DNA from: Pseudomonas cremoris
Lineage (GTDB): Bacteria; Pseudomonadota; Gammaproteobacteria; Pseudomonadales; Pseudomonadaceae
Assembly: GCF_014230465.1 (NCBI RefSeq)
Contig: NZ_JAAXCY010000003.1
Span: 248,001-312,000 of the forward strand
Direction: 5' to 3'
Length of the DNA stretch: 64,000 nt
Below are positions 34,947 to 49,433 of this stretch, one piece after another (position 1 is the first letter of the stretch; each line of letters opens with the position of its first letter). The notes beneath the pieces are model-generated. The model searched no databases and was not told where the DNA came from. It saw nothing but the letters and a program-made list of their open reading frames with translations. The position numbers and the translations under genes are program-made.

Positions 34947-36133
34947 GCCGCTTGCAACAGGTAACCGTGCTGGGTGCAACCGGTTCGGTAGGGTTGAGCA
35001 CCCTGGATGTGATCGCTCGCCACCCGGATCGCTACCAGGTTTTTGCCTTGACCGGGTTCACCCGCCTGAGCGAGCTGCTGGCGCTGTGTGTGCGCTACGC
35101 GCCGCGTTTTGCCGTAGTGCCTGAAGTGACCGCGGCGCGTGGCTTGCAGGATGACTTGCGGGCTGCCGGGCTCTCGACTCAGGTGCTGGTGGGGGAGGAG
35201 GGCTTGTGCCAGGTCTCGGCTGATGCGGAAGTGGACACCGTGGTCGCCGCGATTGTTGGCGCTGCGGGGCTGCGCCCGACGCTGGCAGCCGTAGATGCTG
35301 GCAAGAAGATCCTGCTGGCCAATAAAGAAGCCCTGGTCATGTCCGGTGCGCTGTTCATGCAGGCTGTGCGCAAGAGCGGTGCTGTGCTGCTGCCCCTCGA
35401 CAGTGAGCACAACGCAATCTTCCAATGCATGCCCGGCGACTACTCGCGTGGCCTGAGCCAGGTGGGTGTGCGCCGCATCCTGCTGACGGCCTCCGGTGGT
35501 CCGTTCCGGCAAACGCCGCTGGCTGAGCTGGAGCACGTCTCGCCCGACCAGGCATGCGCGCACCCGAATTGGTCCATGGGGCGAAAGATCTCCGTAGACT
35601 CGGCGAGCATGATGAACAAAGGCCTGGAGTTGATTGAGGCCTGCTGGCTTTTCGATGCGCGGCCCGATCAGGTCGAGGTGGTGATCCACCCACAAAGTGT
35701 GATTCATTCCCTGGTCGACTATGTAGATGGTTCGGTGTTGGCGCAGTTGGGCAATCCTGATATGCGCACGCCCATCGCCAACGCCCTGGCTTGGCCTGAG
35801 CGCATCGATTCCGGTGTGGCGCCATTGGACTTGTTCGCTATTGCCCGCCTGGACTTCGAAGCGCCGGATGAGCAGCGCTTTCCTTGCCTGCGCCTGGCGC
35901 GACAAGTGGCGCAAGCGGGTAACAGCGCGCCTGCGGTGCTCAATGCGGCCAATGAAGTGGCTGTGGCGGCGTTTCTCGACGGACGCATCCGCTTTCCGCA
36001 GATCGCGAGTATCATCGAGGACGTTCTACAGCTTGAACCCGTTGTGGCGGTGGATGATCTTGCGGCGGTGTTCGAGGCCGACAGCAAGGCTCGGGTCCTG
36101 GCCGAACAGTGGTTGAACCGCAACGCGCGTTAA
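34943..36133 (+). CDS. dxr: 1-deoxy-D-xylulose 5-phosphate reductoisomerase
   Basis: Dxr (IspC) converts DXP to MEP with NADPH, the committed MEP-pathway step and the target of fosmidomycin. The 396-residue protein has the Rossmann loop G-A-T-G-S-V-G near residue 10, L-A-N-K-E-A-L-V, and the metal and substrate motif [11 protein letters not shown] chose the GTG at 34943, which overlaps the cdsA stop as GTGA; an in-frame start at 34928 would lengthen it by five residues. ispD and ispF for the later steps are at 55-60 kb. Confidence 0.97.
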   Translation: MSRLQQVTVLGATGSVGLSTLDVIARHPDRYQVFALTGFTRLSELLALCVRYAPRFAVVPEVTAARGLQDDLRAAGLSTQVLVGEEGLCQVSADAEVDTVVAAIVGAAGLRPTLAAVDAGKKILLANKEALVMSGALFMQAVRKSGAVLLPLDSEHNAIFQCMPGDYSRGLSQVGVRRILLTASGGPFRQTPLAELEHVSPDQACAHPNWSMGRKISVDSASMMNKGLELIEACWLFDARPDQVEVVIHPQSVIHSLVDYVDGSVLAQLGNPDMRTPIANALAWPERIDSGVAPLDLFAIARLDFEAPDEQRFPCLRLARQVAQAGNSAPAVLNAANEVAVAAFLDGRIRFPQIASIIEDVLQLEPVVAVDDLAAVFEADSKARVLAEQWLNRNAR

Positions 36134-36187
36134 ACTGTTGGCGCGTTTGAGCCTGGCAGGCACTGGATTGGAATGCGGAGAAATTAG

Positions 36188-37540
36188 ATGAGTGCGCTTT
36201 ACATGATTGTCGGCACCCTGGTTGCTCTGGGTGTGCTGGTTACCTTCCACGAATTCGGTCACTTTTGGGTGGCGCGTCGTTGCGGCGTCAAGGTATTGCG
36301 CTTTTCAGTCGGTTTCGGCATGCCGTTGTTGCGCTGGCACGACCGCCGTGGCACTGAATTCGTGATCGCGGCCATCCCGCTGGGCGGCTACGTCAAGATG
36401 CTCGATGAGCGCGAAGGCGAAGTGCCGGCTGACCAGTTGGACCAATCCTTTAATCGCAAGACCGTTCGTCAGCGTATCGCTATCGTTGCTGCCGGCCCAA
36501 TCGCCAACTTTTTGTTGGCGATTGTGTTTTTCTGGGTCCTTGCGATGCTGGGGAGCCAGCAGGTGCGTCCGGTCATCGGCGCGGTCGAGGCTGACAGCAT
36601 GGCGGCCAAGGCCGGCCTGGTTGCGGGGCAGGAGATTGTTTCCATTGATGGCGAGCCTACCACCGGATGGGGCGCGGTCAATTTGCAGTTGGTTCGTCGT
36701 TTGGGCGAGAGCGGTACCGTCAATGTAGTGGTGCGTGAACAGGATTCCAGTGCCGAGCTCTCGCGTGAGCTGGCGTTGGACCACTGGCTCAAAGGTGCTG
36801 ATGAGCCCGATCCGATCAAGTCCCTGGGGATCCGTCCGTGGCGTCCTGCGCTGCCGCCGGTGCTCGCCGAGCTGGATCCGAAAGGACCGGCCCAGGCCGC
36901 GGGTCTGAAAACCGGCGACCGTTTGCTCGCATTGGATGGTCAGCCGCTGGGCGACTGGCAGCAAGTGGTCGACTTGGTGCGTGTACGTCCTGATACCAAG
37001 ATTGTGCTGAAAATTGAGCGCGAGGGTGCTCAAATCGACGTCCCTGTGACCCTGGCGGTACGTGGAGAGGCCAAGGCAGCCGGGGGTTACCTGGGTGCGG
37101 GGGTCAAAGGTGTCGATTGGCCGCCGTCGATGGTTCGCGAGGTGAGTTACGGGCCGTTGGCAGCGATTGGCGAGGGTGCAAAACGTACCTGGACCATGAG
37201 TGTACTGACCCTCGAATCCCTCAAGAAAATGTTGTTCGGTGAGCTCTCGGTAAAAAACTTGAGTGGACCGATAACCATTGCTAAAGTGGCGGGCGCTTCT
37301 GCCCAGTCGGGTGTCGCGGATTTCCTGAATTTCCTGGCTTATCTGAGTATTAGCCTGGGCGTTCTGAATTTGCTGCCCATTCCTGTATTGGATGGGGGGC
37401 ATCTGTTGTTTTATCTGGTCGAGTGGGCGCGTGGTCGTCCCTTGTCGGATCGGGTGCAGGGTTGGGGGATACAGATCGGTATCAGTTTGGTGGTCGGGGT
37501 GATGTTGTTAGCCTTGGTCAACGATCTGGGAAGACTGTAA
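36188..37540 (+). CDS. rseP: Site-2 intramembrane protease RseP (MucP)
   Basis: RseP cleaves the anti-sigma factor (MucA in Pseudomonas) within the membrane and so activates AlgU/RpoE envelope stress responses. The 450-residue protein has the zinc motif His21-Glu22-F-G-His25 in TM1, two PDZ domains (about residues 125-210 and 220-305), and the C-terminal L-P-I-P-V-L-D-G-G-H membrane motif supplying the third zinc ligand. It sits immediately upstream of bamA, whose substrates trigger the same stress pathway. A hairpin separates the two. Confidence 0.97.
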   Translation: MSALYMIVGTLVALGVLVTFHEFGHFWVARRCGVKVLRFSVGFGMPLLRWHDRRGTEFVIAAIPLGGYVKMLDEREGEVPADQLDQSFNRKTVRQRIAIVAAGPIANFLLAIVFFWVLAMLGSQQVRPVIGAVEADSMAAKAGLVAGQEIVSIDGEPTTGWGAVNLQLVRRLGESGTVNVVVREQDSSAELSRELALDHWLKGADEPDPIKSLGIRPWRPALPPVLAELDPKGPAQAAGLKTGDRLLALDGQPLGDWQQVVDLVRVRPDTKIVLKIEREGAQIDVPVTLAVRGEAKAAGGYLGAGVKGVDWPPSMVREVSYGPLAAIGEGAKRTWTMSVLTLESLKKMLFGELSVKNLSGPITIAKVAGASAQSGVADFLNFLAYLSISLGVLNLLPIPVLDGGHLLFYLVEWARGRPLSDRVQGWGIQIGISLVVGVMLLALVNDLGRL

Positions 37541-37560
37541 CGCTTCGCTGAATTGCGAAT

Positions 37561-37586
37561 CTGCCGCATTTTGCGGCAGTTTGTTT
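37561..37586 (+). terminator. Intrinsic terminator between rseP and bamA
   Basis: CTGCCGCA-TTT-TGCGGCAG is an 8-bp perfect stem followed by TTTGTTTA. It could reduce read-through from the pyrH-rseP operon into bamA. Confidence 0.8.
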
Positions 37587-37614
37587 ATTGCCAGTTGGAA
37601 TAAGAAAGGACTTC

Positions 37615-40002
37615 ATGAAACGTCTGCTGCTAACTGCGGTTCTCACCGTATTGATGATCGCCGAAGTTCACGCCGAGTCCTTCACCATCTCCGATATTCG
37701 CGTCAACGGCCTCCAGCGGGTTTCCGCGGGTAGCGTCTTTGGTGCATTACCGTTGAACGTCGGTGAACAGGCTGATGACCGTCGCCTGGTGGAATCCACT
37801 CGTGCGCTGTTCAAAACCGGTTTCTTTCAAGACATCCAACTGGGTCGCGAAGGTAACGTCCTGGTCATCACCGTCGTCGAGCGACCTTCCGTCGCGAGTA
37901 TCGAGATCGAAGGCAACAAGGCGATCTCTACTGAAGACTTGATGAAAGGTCTGAAGCAATCCGGCCTGGCCGAGGGCGAGATCTTCCAGCGCGCCACCCT
38001 TGAGGGTGTGCGTAACGAGCTGCAACGCCAGTACGTCGCCCAAGGTCGCTATTCCGCGACCGTGGAAACGGAAGTGGTTCCGCAACCTCGTAACCGTGTT
38101 GGCCTGAAGGTCAACATCAACGAAGGCACCGTGGCGGCGATCCAGCACATCAACGTGGTGGGTAACACCAAGTTCGCTGATGACGACCTGATCGACCTGT
38201 TCGAACTCAAGACCACCAACTGGTTGTCGTTCTTCAAGAACGATGACAAGTACGCCCGCGAAAAACTGTCCGGTGACCTGGAGCGTCTGCGTTCCTACTA
38301 CCTGGACCGTGGCTATATCAACATGGATATCGCTTCGACCCAGGTGTCCATCACCCCGGACAAGAAGCACGTCTACATCACCGTCAACGTCAACGAAGGC
38401 GAGAAGTACAAGGTTCGTGACGTCAAGCTGAGCGGCGACCTGAAAGTACCTGAAGACCAGGTCAAGGCCCTGCTGCTGGTGCAGAAAGACCAGGTGTTCT
38501 CGCGCAAGCTGATGACCACCACCTCCGAACTGATCACCCGTCGCCTGGGTAACGAAGGCTATACCTTCGCCAACGTCAACGGTGTACCGACCCCGCATGA
38601 TGATGACCACACTGTGGACATCACCTTCGTCGTCGATCCAGGCAAGCGTGCCTACGTGAACCGTATCAATTTCCGTGGCAACACCAAGTCTGCGGACGAA
38701 GTGCTGCGTCGTGAAATGCGTCAGATGGAAGGTGGCTGGGCGTCGACTTACCTGATCGACCAGTCCAAGACCCGTCTTGAGCGCCTGGGCTTCTTCAAGG
38801 AAGTCAACGTCGAAACACCAGCCGTACCCGGTGTGGATGACCAGGTTGACGTGAACTACGCCGTGGAAGAGCAAGCGTCGGGTTCCATCACCGCCAGCGT
38901 CGGCTTCGCACAGAGTGCCGGTCTGATCCTCGGTGGTTCGATTACCCAGAACAACTTCCTGGGTACCGGTAACAAGGTGTCCATCGGCCTGACCCGAAGC
39001 GAATACCAGAGCCGCTATAACTTCGGTTATGTCGACCCCTACTGGACTGCTGACGGTGTGAGCCTGGGCTACAACGCCTTCTACCGCACCACCGACTACA
39101 AAGACCTCGACGTTGACGTTGCAAGCTATGCGATCGACAGCCTGGGTGCTGGCGTGAACATCGGCTACCCGATCAGTGAGACCTCGCGTCTGACCTTCGG
39201 CCTGACCGCGCAACAGGATGAGATCAAGACCGGTGTGTACACCGTGGACGAAATCTTCAACTTCGTGCGTACTGAAGGCGACAAGTTCCTGAACTTCAAG
39301 GCGTCGGCCGGCTGGTCCGAGTCGACCCTGAACAAAGGTGTACTGGCAACCCGTGGTCACTCCCAGAGCTTGACCCTTGAAGCCACCACGCCGGGCAGCG
39401 ACCTGTCGTTCTTCAAGCTTGACTACCGCGGCCAGCTGTTCCAGCCGTTGAGCGACAACTACACCATGCGCCTGCACACTGAGCTGGGCTATGGCGATGG
39501 TTATGGTTCCACCAATGGTCTACCGTTCTACGAGAACTACTATGCGGGTGGCTTCAACTCCGTACGTGGTTTCAAAGACAGCACCTTGGGCCCGCGTGGT
39601 ACTCCAAGCCGTGGTGTTGGTGTAACCGGTAACCAGGGCACCGTGGCTGACTCGGACAATGACCCGCTGCCGTTCGGTGGCAACGTACTGATCCAGGGTG
39701 GTGCGGAGATTCTGTTCCCGCTGCCATTCGTCAAGGACCAGCGCTCGCTGCGTACGTCGGTATTCTGGGACGTGGGTAACGTGTTCGACTCCAAGTGCGA
39801 GCAGATCAGAAACCCGAGTGGCGTGAAGTCTGAAACCCAGTGCAACGACGTGAGCCTGAGCAACCTGGCAAGCTCCGTGGGCGTGGGTGTGACATGGGTG
39901 ACTGCGCTTGGCCCATTGAGCTTTGCTCTGGCCATGCCGATCAAGAAGCCTGATAACGCTGAAACCCAGATTTTCCAATTCTCCCTCGGCCAGACGTTCT
40001 AA
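37615..40002 (+). CDS. bamA: Outer-membrane protein assembly factor BamA
   Basis: BamA (Omp85/Opr86) is the essential outer-membrane insertase for beta-barrel proteins. The 795-residue precursor has a signal peptide ending near residue 21 (V-H-A-E). Five POTRA domains run from about 23 to 425, with recurring patterns such as G-N-T-K-F-A-D-D and R-G-N-T-K-S-A-D-E, and a 16-strand barrel follows. The barrel lid-loop motif V-R-G-F is present (N-S-V-R-G-F). The protein ends in Phe, as outer-membrane proteins do. The frame opens nine codons upstream, but the ATG at 37615 begins the signal peptide. The skp chaperone gene follows. Confidence 0.98.
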   Translation: MKRLLLTAVLTVLMIAEVHAESFTISDIRVNGLQRVSAGSVFGALPLNVGEQADDRRLVESTRALFKTGFFQDIQLGREGNVLVITVVERPSVASIEIEGNKAISTEDLMKGLKQSGLAEGEIFQRATLEGVRNELQRQYVAQGRYSATVETEVVPQPRNRVGLKVNINEGTVAAIQHINVVGNTKFADDDLIDLFELKTTNWLSFFKNDDKYAREKLSGDLERLRSYYLDRGYINMDIASTQVSITPDKKHVYITVNVNEGEKYKVRDVKLSGDLKVPEDQVKALLLVQKDQVFSRKLMTTTSELITRRLGNEGYTFANVNGVPTPHDDDHTVDITFVVDPGKRAYVNRINFRGNTKSADEVLRREMRQMEGGWASTYLIDQSKTRLERLGFFKEVNVETPAVPGVDDQVDVNYAVEEQASGSITASVGFAQSAGLILGGSITQNNFLGTGNKVSIGLTRSEYQSRYNFGYVDPYWTADGVSLGYNAFYRTTDYKDLDVDVASYAIDSLGAGVNIGYPISETSRLTFGLTAQQDEIKTGVYTVDEIFNFVRTEGDKFLNFKASAGWSESTLNKGVLATRGHSQSLTLEATTPGSDLSFFKLDYRGQLFQPLSDNYTMRLHTELGYGDGYGSTNGLPFYENYYAGGFNSVRGFKDSTLGPRGTPSRGVGVTGNQGTVADSDNDPLPFGGNVLIQGGAEILFPLPFVKDQRSLRTSVFWDVGNVFDSKCEQIRNPSGVKSETQCNDVSLSNLASSVGVGVTWVTALGPLSFALAMPIKKPDNAETQIFQFSLGQTF

Positions 40003-40047
40003 GCGTCTGACCCAAGATAACGACAACGGATTCTGTAGGAGTGCATC

Positions 40048-40551
40048 GTGCGTAAGTTGACTCAATTGGTACTGCTGGCCACCGTGTTGGTAGCAAGCCC
40101 GGCCTTCGCCGAAATGAAAATCGCCGTCCTGAACTATCAGATGGCTCTGTTGGAATCCGATGCGGCCAAGAAGTACGCCGTGGATGCCGAGAAAAAATTC
40201 GGTCCTCAACTGACCAAGCTGAAAACTCTGGAAAGCAGCGCCAAGGGGATCCAGGATCGCCTGGTTGCCGGCGGTGACAAGATGCAGCAAGGCGAGCGCG
40301 AGCGCCTGGAGCTTGAATTCAAGCAAAAGGCCCGTGACTACCAGTTCCAGTCCAAGGAGCTGAACGAAGCCAAGGCTGTTGCTGACCGCGAAATGCTGAA
40401 ACAGCTGAAGCCAAAACTCGACAGCGCTGTGGAAGAAGTCATCAAGAAAGGTGCCTTTGACCTGGTGTTCGAGCGTGGCGCTGTGATCGACGTCAAGCCT
40501 CAATACGACATCACCCGCCAGGTGATCGAGCGCATGAACCAGCTGAAGTAA
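40048..40551 (+). CDS. skp: Periplasmic chaperone Skp/OmpH
   Basis: Skp is a trimeric jellyfish-shaped chaperone that carries unfolded outer-membrane proteins to the Bam complex. The 167-residue precursor has a Sec signal peptide (cleavage A-F-A at about residue 22), then a small beta body and long charged helices at about residues 45-125, the tentacles. It uses a GTG start, supported by TAGGAG at the right distance and by the signal peptide. It lies 45 nt after bamA and 3 nt before lpxD, linking protein and lipid A assembly of the outer membrane. Confidence 0.96.
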   Translation: MRKLTQLVLLATVLVASPAFAEMKIAVLNYQMALLESDAAKKYAVDAEKKFGPQLTKLKTLESSAKGIQDRLVAGGDKMQQGERERLELEFKQKARDYQFQSKELNEAKAVADREMLKQLKPKLDSAVEEVIKKGAFDLVFERGAVIDVKPQYDITRQVIERMNQLK

Positions 40552-40554
40552 GCC

Positions 40555-41610
40555 ATGACCGCGACTATCAAACTCGGCGAGTTGGCCGAGTTCCTGGGAG
40601 CCACTTTGCGTGGCTCCCCGGAGAAAGAAATCACTGGGCTAGCCACTTTGCAGGAGGCTGGCCCAGCTCAGTTGAGCTTCCTCGCAAACCCCCAATACCG
40701 TAAATACCTCGTCGACAGTCAAGCCGCCGCCGTGTTGCTGAAAGCTGCTGATGCCGAAGGGTTTACCGGGGATGCGCTGGTGGTGGCCGATCCGTACCTG
40801 GCGTATGCGCAGGTGTCGCACCTGTTCGATCCAAAACCCAAGGCAGCCGTCGGTATTCATCCGTCGGCGGTGATCGCCGATGATGCCCAGGTCGACCCTG
40901 CGGCTAGCATTGGCGCCTTTGCGGTGATCGAAAGTGGCGCGCGTGTCGCGGCTGGCGTGACGGTTGGCGCCCATTGTTTTATCGGCGCGCGCTGCGAAAT
41001 CGGCGCTGGCGGCTGGTTGGCACCCCGCGTGACCCTGTACCACGACGTGCGTATTGGTGAGCGTGTAGTGATTCAATCCGGCGCGGTCATCGGCGGTGAA
41101 GGTTTTGGCTTTGCCAATTCCAAGGGTATCTGGAACAAGATTGCCCAGGTCGGCGGCGTATTGATCGGCGACGACGTGGAAATTGGCGTGAACACCGCGG
41201 TCGATCGTGGGGCCCTGGCCGATACCGTGATCGGTAATGGCGTGAAGCTCGACAACCAGATCCAGATTGCCCACAACGTGCAGATTGGCGATCACACCGC
41301 CATGGCCGCCTGTGTGGGCATCTCCGGCAGCACCAAGATCGGCAAGCATTGCATGCTCGCCGGTGGCGTTGGGCTGGTGGGGCATATCGACATTTGCGAC
41401 AACGTCTTCATCACCGGCATGACCATGGTGACCCACTCGATTACCGAGCCAGGGGCCTATTCGTCCGGTACCGCCATGCAGCCTGCGGCTGAGTGGCGCA
41501 AGAGTGCAGCACGTTTGAGGCAGCTCGACGACATGGCTCGACGTCTCAAACAGCTGGAAAAGCGTGTTGGGGACGTGACCCCTGGCGGTAATGCTTCATC
41601 AGAAGGCTGA
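40555..41610 (+). CDS. lpxD: UDP-3-O-acylglucosamine N-acyltransferase LpxD
   Basis: LpxD adds the N-linked hydroxyacyl chain in the third step of lipid A synthesis. The 351-residue protein has an N-terminal uridine-binding domain (1-100), a left-handed beta-helix of hexapeptide repeats (about 105-300, catalytic His in A-H-N-V-Q-I-G-D-H) and a C-terminal helix. It works with LpxA and LpxB, encoded just downstream. It begins 3 nt after skp and so belongs to the same transcript. Confidence 0.97.
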   Translation: MTATIKLGELAEFLGATLRGSPEKEITGLATLQEAGPAQLSFLANPQYRKYLVDSQAAAVLLKAADAEGFTGDALVVADPYLAYAQVSHLFDPKPKAAVGIHPSAVIADDAQVDPAASIGAFAVIESGARVAAGVTVGAHCFIGARCEIGAGGWLAPRVTLYHDVRIGERVVIQSGAVIGGEGFGFANSKGIWNKIAQVGGVLIGDDVEIGVNTAVDRGALADTVIGNGVKLDNQIQIAHNVQIGDHTAMAACVGISGSTKIGKHCMLAGGVGLVGHIDICDNVFITGMTMVTHSITEPGAYSSGTAMQPAAEWRKSAARLRQLDDMARRLKQLEKRVGDVTPGGNASSEG

Positions 41611-41721
41611 TACCATTTCCATATCAAGTGTGCACAGCCGCTAGACTGCCTCCTTGATTTGCTAGCGGGGCGTGCGTTTAGTTCGCCCGCCCCCAATCTT
41701 TATTACAGGCTTCCCCCCGAA

Positions 41722-42162
41722 ATGATGGACATCAACGAGATTCGCGAATACCTGCCTCACCGTTACCCGTTCCTGCTGGTGGACCGTGTAGTGGACCTCA
41801 ATGTTGAGGAAAAGCGCATTCGTGCCTACAAGAATGTCAGCATCAACGAACCGTTCTTCAACGGTCACTTTCCCGCGCATCCAATCATGCCGGGCGTGTT
41901 GATCATCGAAGCGATGGCCCAGGCTGCCGGTATCCTTGGTTTCAAAATGCTCGACCTCAAGCCTGCCGACGGCACGCTTTACTATTTCGTGGGCTCCGAC
42001 AAGTTGCGTTTCCGCAACCCGGTCACCCCGGGTGACCAGCTGATCCTGGAAGCCAAGTTCATCAGCTGCAAACGCCAGATCTGGAAGTTTGAGTGCCAGG
42101 CTTCGGTTGACGGCAAGCCGGTGTGCTCTGCCGAGATCATCTGTGCGGAACGCAAACTATGA
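41722..42162 (+). CDS. fabZ: 3-hydroxyacyl-ACP dehydratase FabZ
   Basis: FabZ dehydrates 3-hydroxyacyl-ACPs in fatty acid elongation and competes with LpxA/LpxD for hydroxyacyl-ACP. The 146-residue hot-dog-fold protein has catalytic His49 (G-H-F-P-A-H-P) and Glu63 (I-I-E-A-M-A-Q), matching the P. aeruginosa enzyme in numbering. The start is the first of two adjacent ATGs at 41722, which gives the normal length; the frame opens 21 codons upstream. It overlaps lpxA by 4 nt. Confidence 0.97.
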
Positions 42163-42935
42163 GTTTGATTGACCCTCGCGCAATCATCGATCCGTCGGCC
42201 GTTCTGGCCGCCGACGTTGAGGTCGGCCCTTGGTCGATCATCGGCGCAGGTGTTGAAATCGGCGAGGGGACTGTCATCGGGCCGCATGTGATCCTCAAAG
42301 GTCCGACCCGCATTGGCAAACATAATCGTATCTACCAGTTTTCCTCGGTAGGCGAAGACACCCCGGACATGAAGTACAAGGGTGAAGAAACACGCCTGGT
42401 AATCGGTGATCACAATATCATTCGAGAAGGCGTGACCATTCACCGTGGGACTGTGCAAGACCGTGCAGAAACCACCCTGGGTGACCACAACCTGGTGATG
42501 GCCTATGCCCACATCGGCCATGACAGCGTAATTGGCAACCACTGCATCCTGGTCAACAACACTGCGCTGGCTGGCCATGTGCACGTTGATGACTGGGCGA
42601 TCCTGTCCGGTTTCACCCTGGTGCATCAGTATTGCCATATCGGCGCCCACAGCTTTTCCGGCATGGGTACCGCCATCGGCAAGGATGTTCCCGCGTATGT
42701 CACCGTGTTCGGCAACCCGGCCGAAGCCCGCAGCATGAACTTCGAGGGCATGCGCCGTCGTGGTTTCAGCGAAGAGGCGATCCATGCCCTGCGTCGTGCC
42801 TACAAGGTGGTTTACCGCCAGGGGCTGACGGTAGAGCAGGCGTTGACCCAACTGGCCGAGCCGGCAGCGTTGTTCCCGGAAGTCGCGGTGTTCCGTGACT
42901 CTATCCAGGCGTCGACTCGCGGCATCACCCGCTAA
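42159..42935 (+). CDS. lpxA: UDP-N-acetylglucosamine O-acyltransferase LpxA
   Basis: LpxA carries out the first step of lipid A synthesis, moving a hydroxyacyl chain from ACP to UDP-GlcNAc. The 258-residue protein is mostly a left-handed beta-helix of hexapeptide repeats (about residues 1-185), with a C-terminal helical domain. The catalytic His is His121 in H-I-G-H-D. Acyl length preference (C10 in P. aeruginosa) cannot be settled by eye. It overlaps fabZ by 4 nt and precedes lpxB by 2 nt. Confidence 0.97.
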
Positions 42936-42937
42936 TC

Positions 42938-44077
42938 ATGGCCAATCTGCGTATCGCGCTGGTGGCCGGAGAAGCTTCCGGCGATATTCTGGGCGCAGGT
43001 CTCATGCGGGCCCTCAAGGCCCAGCATCCGGCGGTGGAGTTCATTGGCGTCGGTGGTCCGTTGATGCAGGCCGAAGGGCTCACGTCCTACTTCCCCATGG
43101 AGCGCTTGTCGGTCATGGGGTTGGTGGAAGTGCTGGGTCGCCTTCGTGAACTGCTGGCTCGCCGCAAGCTGCTGATCCAGACCCTGATCGAAGAAAAGCC
43201 TGACGTCTTCATCGGAATCGACGCGCCGGACTTCACCCTCAATATCGAACTCAAATTGCGTCAGGCCGGTATCAAGACCGTGCACTACGTCAGCCCGTCC
43301 GTATGGGCGTGGCGGCAGAAGCGCGTGTTGAAAATTCGCGAAGGCTGCGATTTGATGCTGACCTTGTTGCCGTTTGAGGCGAAGTTCTACGAAGAGAAGG
43401 GCGTGCCGGTGCGGTTTGTCGGGCATACCTTGGCCGATACGATCCCCCTGCAGGCTGAACGAGCAGCTGCCCGTGCCGAATTGGGCTTGGCTGAGGGGCC
43501 GCTGGTTGCGCTGATGCCAGGCAGCCGGGGCGGCGAAGTCGGTCGTCTGGGCGCGTTGTTTTTTGATGCAGCTGAACGCCTGATGGCCTTGAAGCCCGGC
43601 GTGCGCTTCGTACTGCCGTGTGCCAGCCCGCAACGTCGCGCGCAGATCGAAACGTTGCTGGAAGGCCGCAGCCTGCCGTTGACCCTGTTGGATGGCCAAT
43701 CGCACCTGGCCCTGGCCGCCTGTGATGCGGTGCTGATTGCCTCGGGCACCGCGACCCTGGAGGCCTTGTTGTACAAGCGCCCGATGGTCGTGGCCTACCG
43801 CTTGGCACCGCTGACCTTCTGGATTCTCAAGCGCATGGTCAAGAGCCCCTACATCTCCTTGCCCAACCTGCTGGCCCAGCGACTGTTGGTGCCGGAATTA
43901 TTGCAGGACGATGCAACGCCTGAAGCCCTGGCGCAAACCGTACTCCCCCTGATCGATGGTGGCGAAGAGCAGACCCGTGGTTTTGACGCTATCCATCGCA
44001 TTTTGCGTCGGGATGCGTCCAACCAGGCGGCGGATGCCGTGTTGACCTTGATCGGCCAAAAGCAGGATTCCCTATGA
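42938..44077 (+). CDS. lpxB: Lipid A disaccharide synthase LpxB
   Basis: LpxB joins lipid X and UDP-diacylglucosamine into the lipid A disaccharide at the inner-membrane surface. The 379-residue GT19 enzyme begins with [16 protein letters not shown] and has [11 protein letters not shown] and the nucleotide-binding M-P-G-S-R and G-T-A-T-L-E segments. It sits between lpxA and rnhB, overlapping rnhB by 4 nt (ATGA). Confidence 0.97.
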   Translation: MANLRIALVAGEASGDILGAGLMRALKAQHPAVEFIGVGGPLMQAEGLTSYFPMERLSVMGLVEVLGRLRELLARRKLLIQTLIEEKPDVFIGIDAPDFTLNIELKLRQAGIKTVHYVSPSVWAWRQKRVLKIREGCDLMLTLLPFEAKFYEEKGVPVRFVGHTLADTIPLQAERAAARAELGLAEGPLVALMPGSRGGEVGRLGALFFDAAERLMALKPGVRFVLPCASPQRRAQIETLLEGRSLPLTLLDGQSHLALAACDAVLIASGTATLEALLYKRPMVVAYRLAPLTFWILKRMVKSPYISLPNLLAQRLLVPELLQDDATPEALAQTVLPLIDGGEEQTRGFDAIHRILRRDASNQAADAVLTLIGQKQDSL

Positions 44078-44706
44078 CGACGCAAATGGGCCTGGATTTC
44101 AGCCTGGTCGCACAAGCCCACGAACTGGTGGCCGGTGTTGATGAGGTAGGGCGCGGTCCGCTGTGCGGCGCTGTTGTCACAGCGGCGGTGATTCTCGACC
44201 CGAACCGCCCGATACTCGGCCTCAACGACTCGAAAAAACTCACCGAAGCTCGCCGCGAAAAGCTCTTCGACGAGATCTGCGAAAAAGCGCTGAGCTGGCA
44301 CATCGCTCGTGCCGAAGTCGAGGAAATCGACGAGCTGAACATTCTTCACGCCACCATGCTCGCGATGCAGCGCGCGGTGGAGGGGCTGCACGTCACGCCA
44401 AAACTGGCGATGATCGACGGCAACCGTTGCCCGAAACTGACGATGCCGTCTGAAGCCGTGGTCAAGGGCGATAGCAAGGTGCCCGCCATCGCCGCCGCCT
44501 CGATCCTGGCCAAAGTCAGCCGTGATCGTGAAATGGCTGCGTTCGAATTGATCTACCCCGGCTACGGTATTGGTGGCCACAAGGGCTATCCGACGCCCGT
44601 TCATCTGGAAGCCTTGGCTCGCTTGGGTCCGACACCCATCCACCGCCGCTCGTTCGCCCCGGTTCGTCAGGCTTACGAAGCTCGGGAGAGCCTCAGCGAG
44701 GTATAG
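44074..44706 (+). CDS. rnhB: Ribonuclease HII
   Basis: RNase HII nicks DNA at single embedded ribonucleotides and starts their repair. The 210-residue protein has the family motif V-D-E-V-G-R-G-P with catalytic Asp23 and Glu24, a later Asp in A-M-I-D-G-N, and [15 protein letters not shown]. The lpxB-rnhB-dnaE order is conserved widely in proteobacteria. Translation is coupled to lpxB. A strong terminator follows, ending the long pyrH-rnhB block. Confidence 0.97.
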   Translation: MTTQMGLDFSLVAQAHELVAGVDEVGRGPLCGAVVTAAVILDPNRPILGLNDSKKLTEARREKLFDEICEKALSWHIARAEVEEIDELNILHATMLAMQRAVEGLHVTPKLAMIDGNRCPKLTMPSEAVVKGDSKVPAIAAASILAKVSRDREMAAFELIYPGYGIGGHKGYPTPVHLEALARLGPTPIHRRSFAPVRQAYEARESLSEV

Positions 44707-44728
44707 TCGCGAGGCTGATGTTTTACTC

Positions 44729-44760
44729 AAGGCCCGGTACAATCCGGGCCTTGTTGTTTT
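44729..44760 (+). terminator. Intrinsic terminator between rnhB and dnaE
   Basis: AAGGCCCGG (44729-44737) and CCGGGCCTT (44744-44752) form a 9-bp perfect stem with a 6-nt loop, followed by GTTGTTTT. It is well placed to end the lipid A operon. Confidence 0.88.
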
Positions 44761-44779
44761 CCACGTATAAGAGATCACT

Positions 44780-48301
<3,522 letters not shown>

Positions 48302-48451
48302 TGCACTTGTAAAAAGCCGGGTGACAGCAAATCGCCTGATATCGACAAAACATTTAATCTCGACCTAAACGCGCCTCTCCCTTAAGGTAGGGCGCGAATA
48401 GACAACCGGCTGGCCAGGCACTCCTTGGCCGTCGACCCAAGACGGACGCTT

Positions 48452-49399
48452 ATGAACCCGAATTTTCTTGATTTCGAACAGCCGATCGCTGACCTGCAAG
48501 CCAAGATTGAAGAACTGCGCCTGGTCGGCAATGACAATTCGCTGAATATCGGCGATGAGATCGCTCGCCTGCAGGACAAGAGCAGCACCCTGACCGAAGA
48601 CATCTTCGGCAAGCTGACCAGCTGGCAGATCGCGCGCCTGGCCCGCCACCCGCGCCGCCCGTACACCTTGGACTACATCCAGCACATTTTCACCGAGTTC
48701 GACGAGTTGCATGGCGACCGCCACTTCTCCGACGACGCGGCTATCGTGGGCGGTATCGCTCGCCTGGACGACCAACCAGTGATGGTGATCGGTCACCAGA
48801 AAGGCCGTGAAGTACGCGAGAAAGTCCGTCGCAACTTCGGCATGCCGCGCCCGGAAGGCTACCGCAAGGCGTGCCGCCTGATGGAAATGGCCGAACGCTT
48901 CAAGATGCCGATACTGACCTTCATCGACACCCCGGGTGCCTACCCAGGTATCGACGCTGAAGAACGCAACCAGAGCGAAGCGATTGCCTGGAACCTTCGC
49001 GTCATGTCTCGCCTGAAAACCCCGATCATCGCCACCGTAATCGGTGAAGGTGGTTCCGGCGGCGCACTGGCCATTGGCGTCTGCGACCAACTGAACATGC
49101 TGCAATACTCGACCTACGCGGTGATTTCGCCGGAAGGTTGCGCCTCGATCCTGTGGAAAACCGCCGAAAAGGCACCGGACGCTGCCGAAGCCATGGGCAT
49201 CACTGCCGATCGCCTCAAAGGCCTGGGTATCGTGGACAAAGTGATCGCCGAGCCACTGGGCGGCGCCCACCGTGACCCGGCTGCTGCTGCCGCGACCATT
49301 CGCGCTGAGCTGGGCTCGCAACTGGCGATGCTCAAGAAGCTGGATAACGAAGCGCTGTTGGCGCGCCGTTATGAGCGTCTGATGAGCTACGGTCTCTGA
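48452..49399 (+). CDS. accA: Acetyl-CoA carboxylase carboxyltransferase alpha subunit
   Basis: AccA pairs with AccD to transfer CO2 from carboxybiotin to acetyl-CoA, making malonyl-CoA for fatty acids. The 315-residue protein has the crotonase-like carboxyltransferase fold with [11 protein letters not shown] and [11 protein letters not shown]. The ATG at 48452 gives the standard N-terminus M-N-P-N-F-L-D-F. Linkage to dnaE is conserved in gammaproteobacteria. A REPIN follows 34 nt after the stop. Confidence 0.97.
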   Translation: MNPNFLDFEQPIADLQAKIEELRLVGNDNSLNIGDEIARLQDKSSTLTEDIFGKLTSWQIARLARHPRRPYTLDYIQHIFTEFDELHGDRHFSDDAAIVGGIARLDDQPVMVIGHQKGREVREKVRRNFGMPRPEGYRKACRLMEMAERFKMPILTFIDTPGAYPGIDAEERNQSEAIAWNLRVMSRLKTPIIATVIGEGGSGGALAIGVCDQLNMLQYSTYAVISPEGCASILWKTAEKAPDAAEAMGITADRLKGLGIVDKVIAEPLGGAHRDPAAAAATIRAELGSQLAMLKKLDNEALLARRYERLMSYGL

Positions 49400-49433
49400 T
49401 CAGGCACTGATCTGGCAGACAATGCAGTACTCG

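Noticed and set aside
32937..34979. 680-codon open frame on the minus strand opposite frr, uppS and cdsA
   Set aside because: It spans three firmly identified genes, has shadow-type composition (His, Gln and Arg rich) and no family resemblance. High-GC codon bias makes long antisense frames common.
37747..39477. 576-codon minus-strand frame opposite bamA
   Set aside because: It lies wholly inside bamA, is rich in Val, Gln and His as expected of a reverse-complement shadow, and has no separate promoter or ribosome site.
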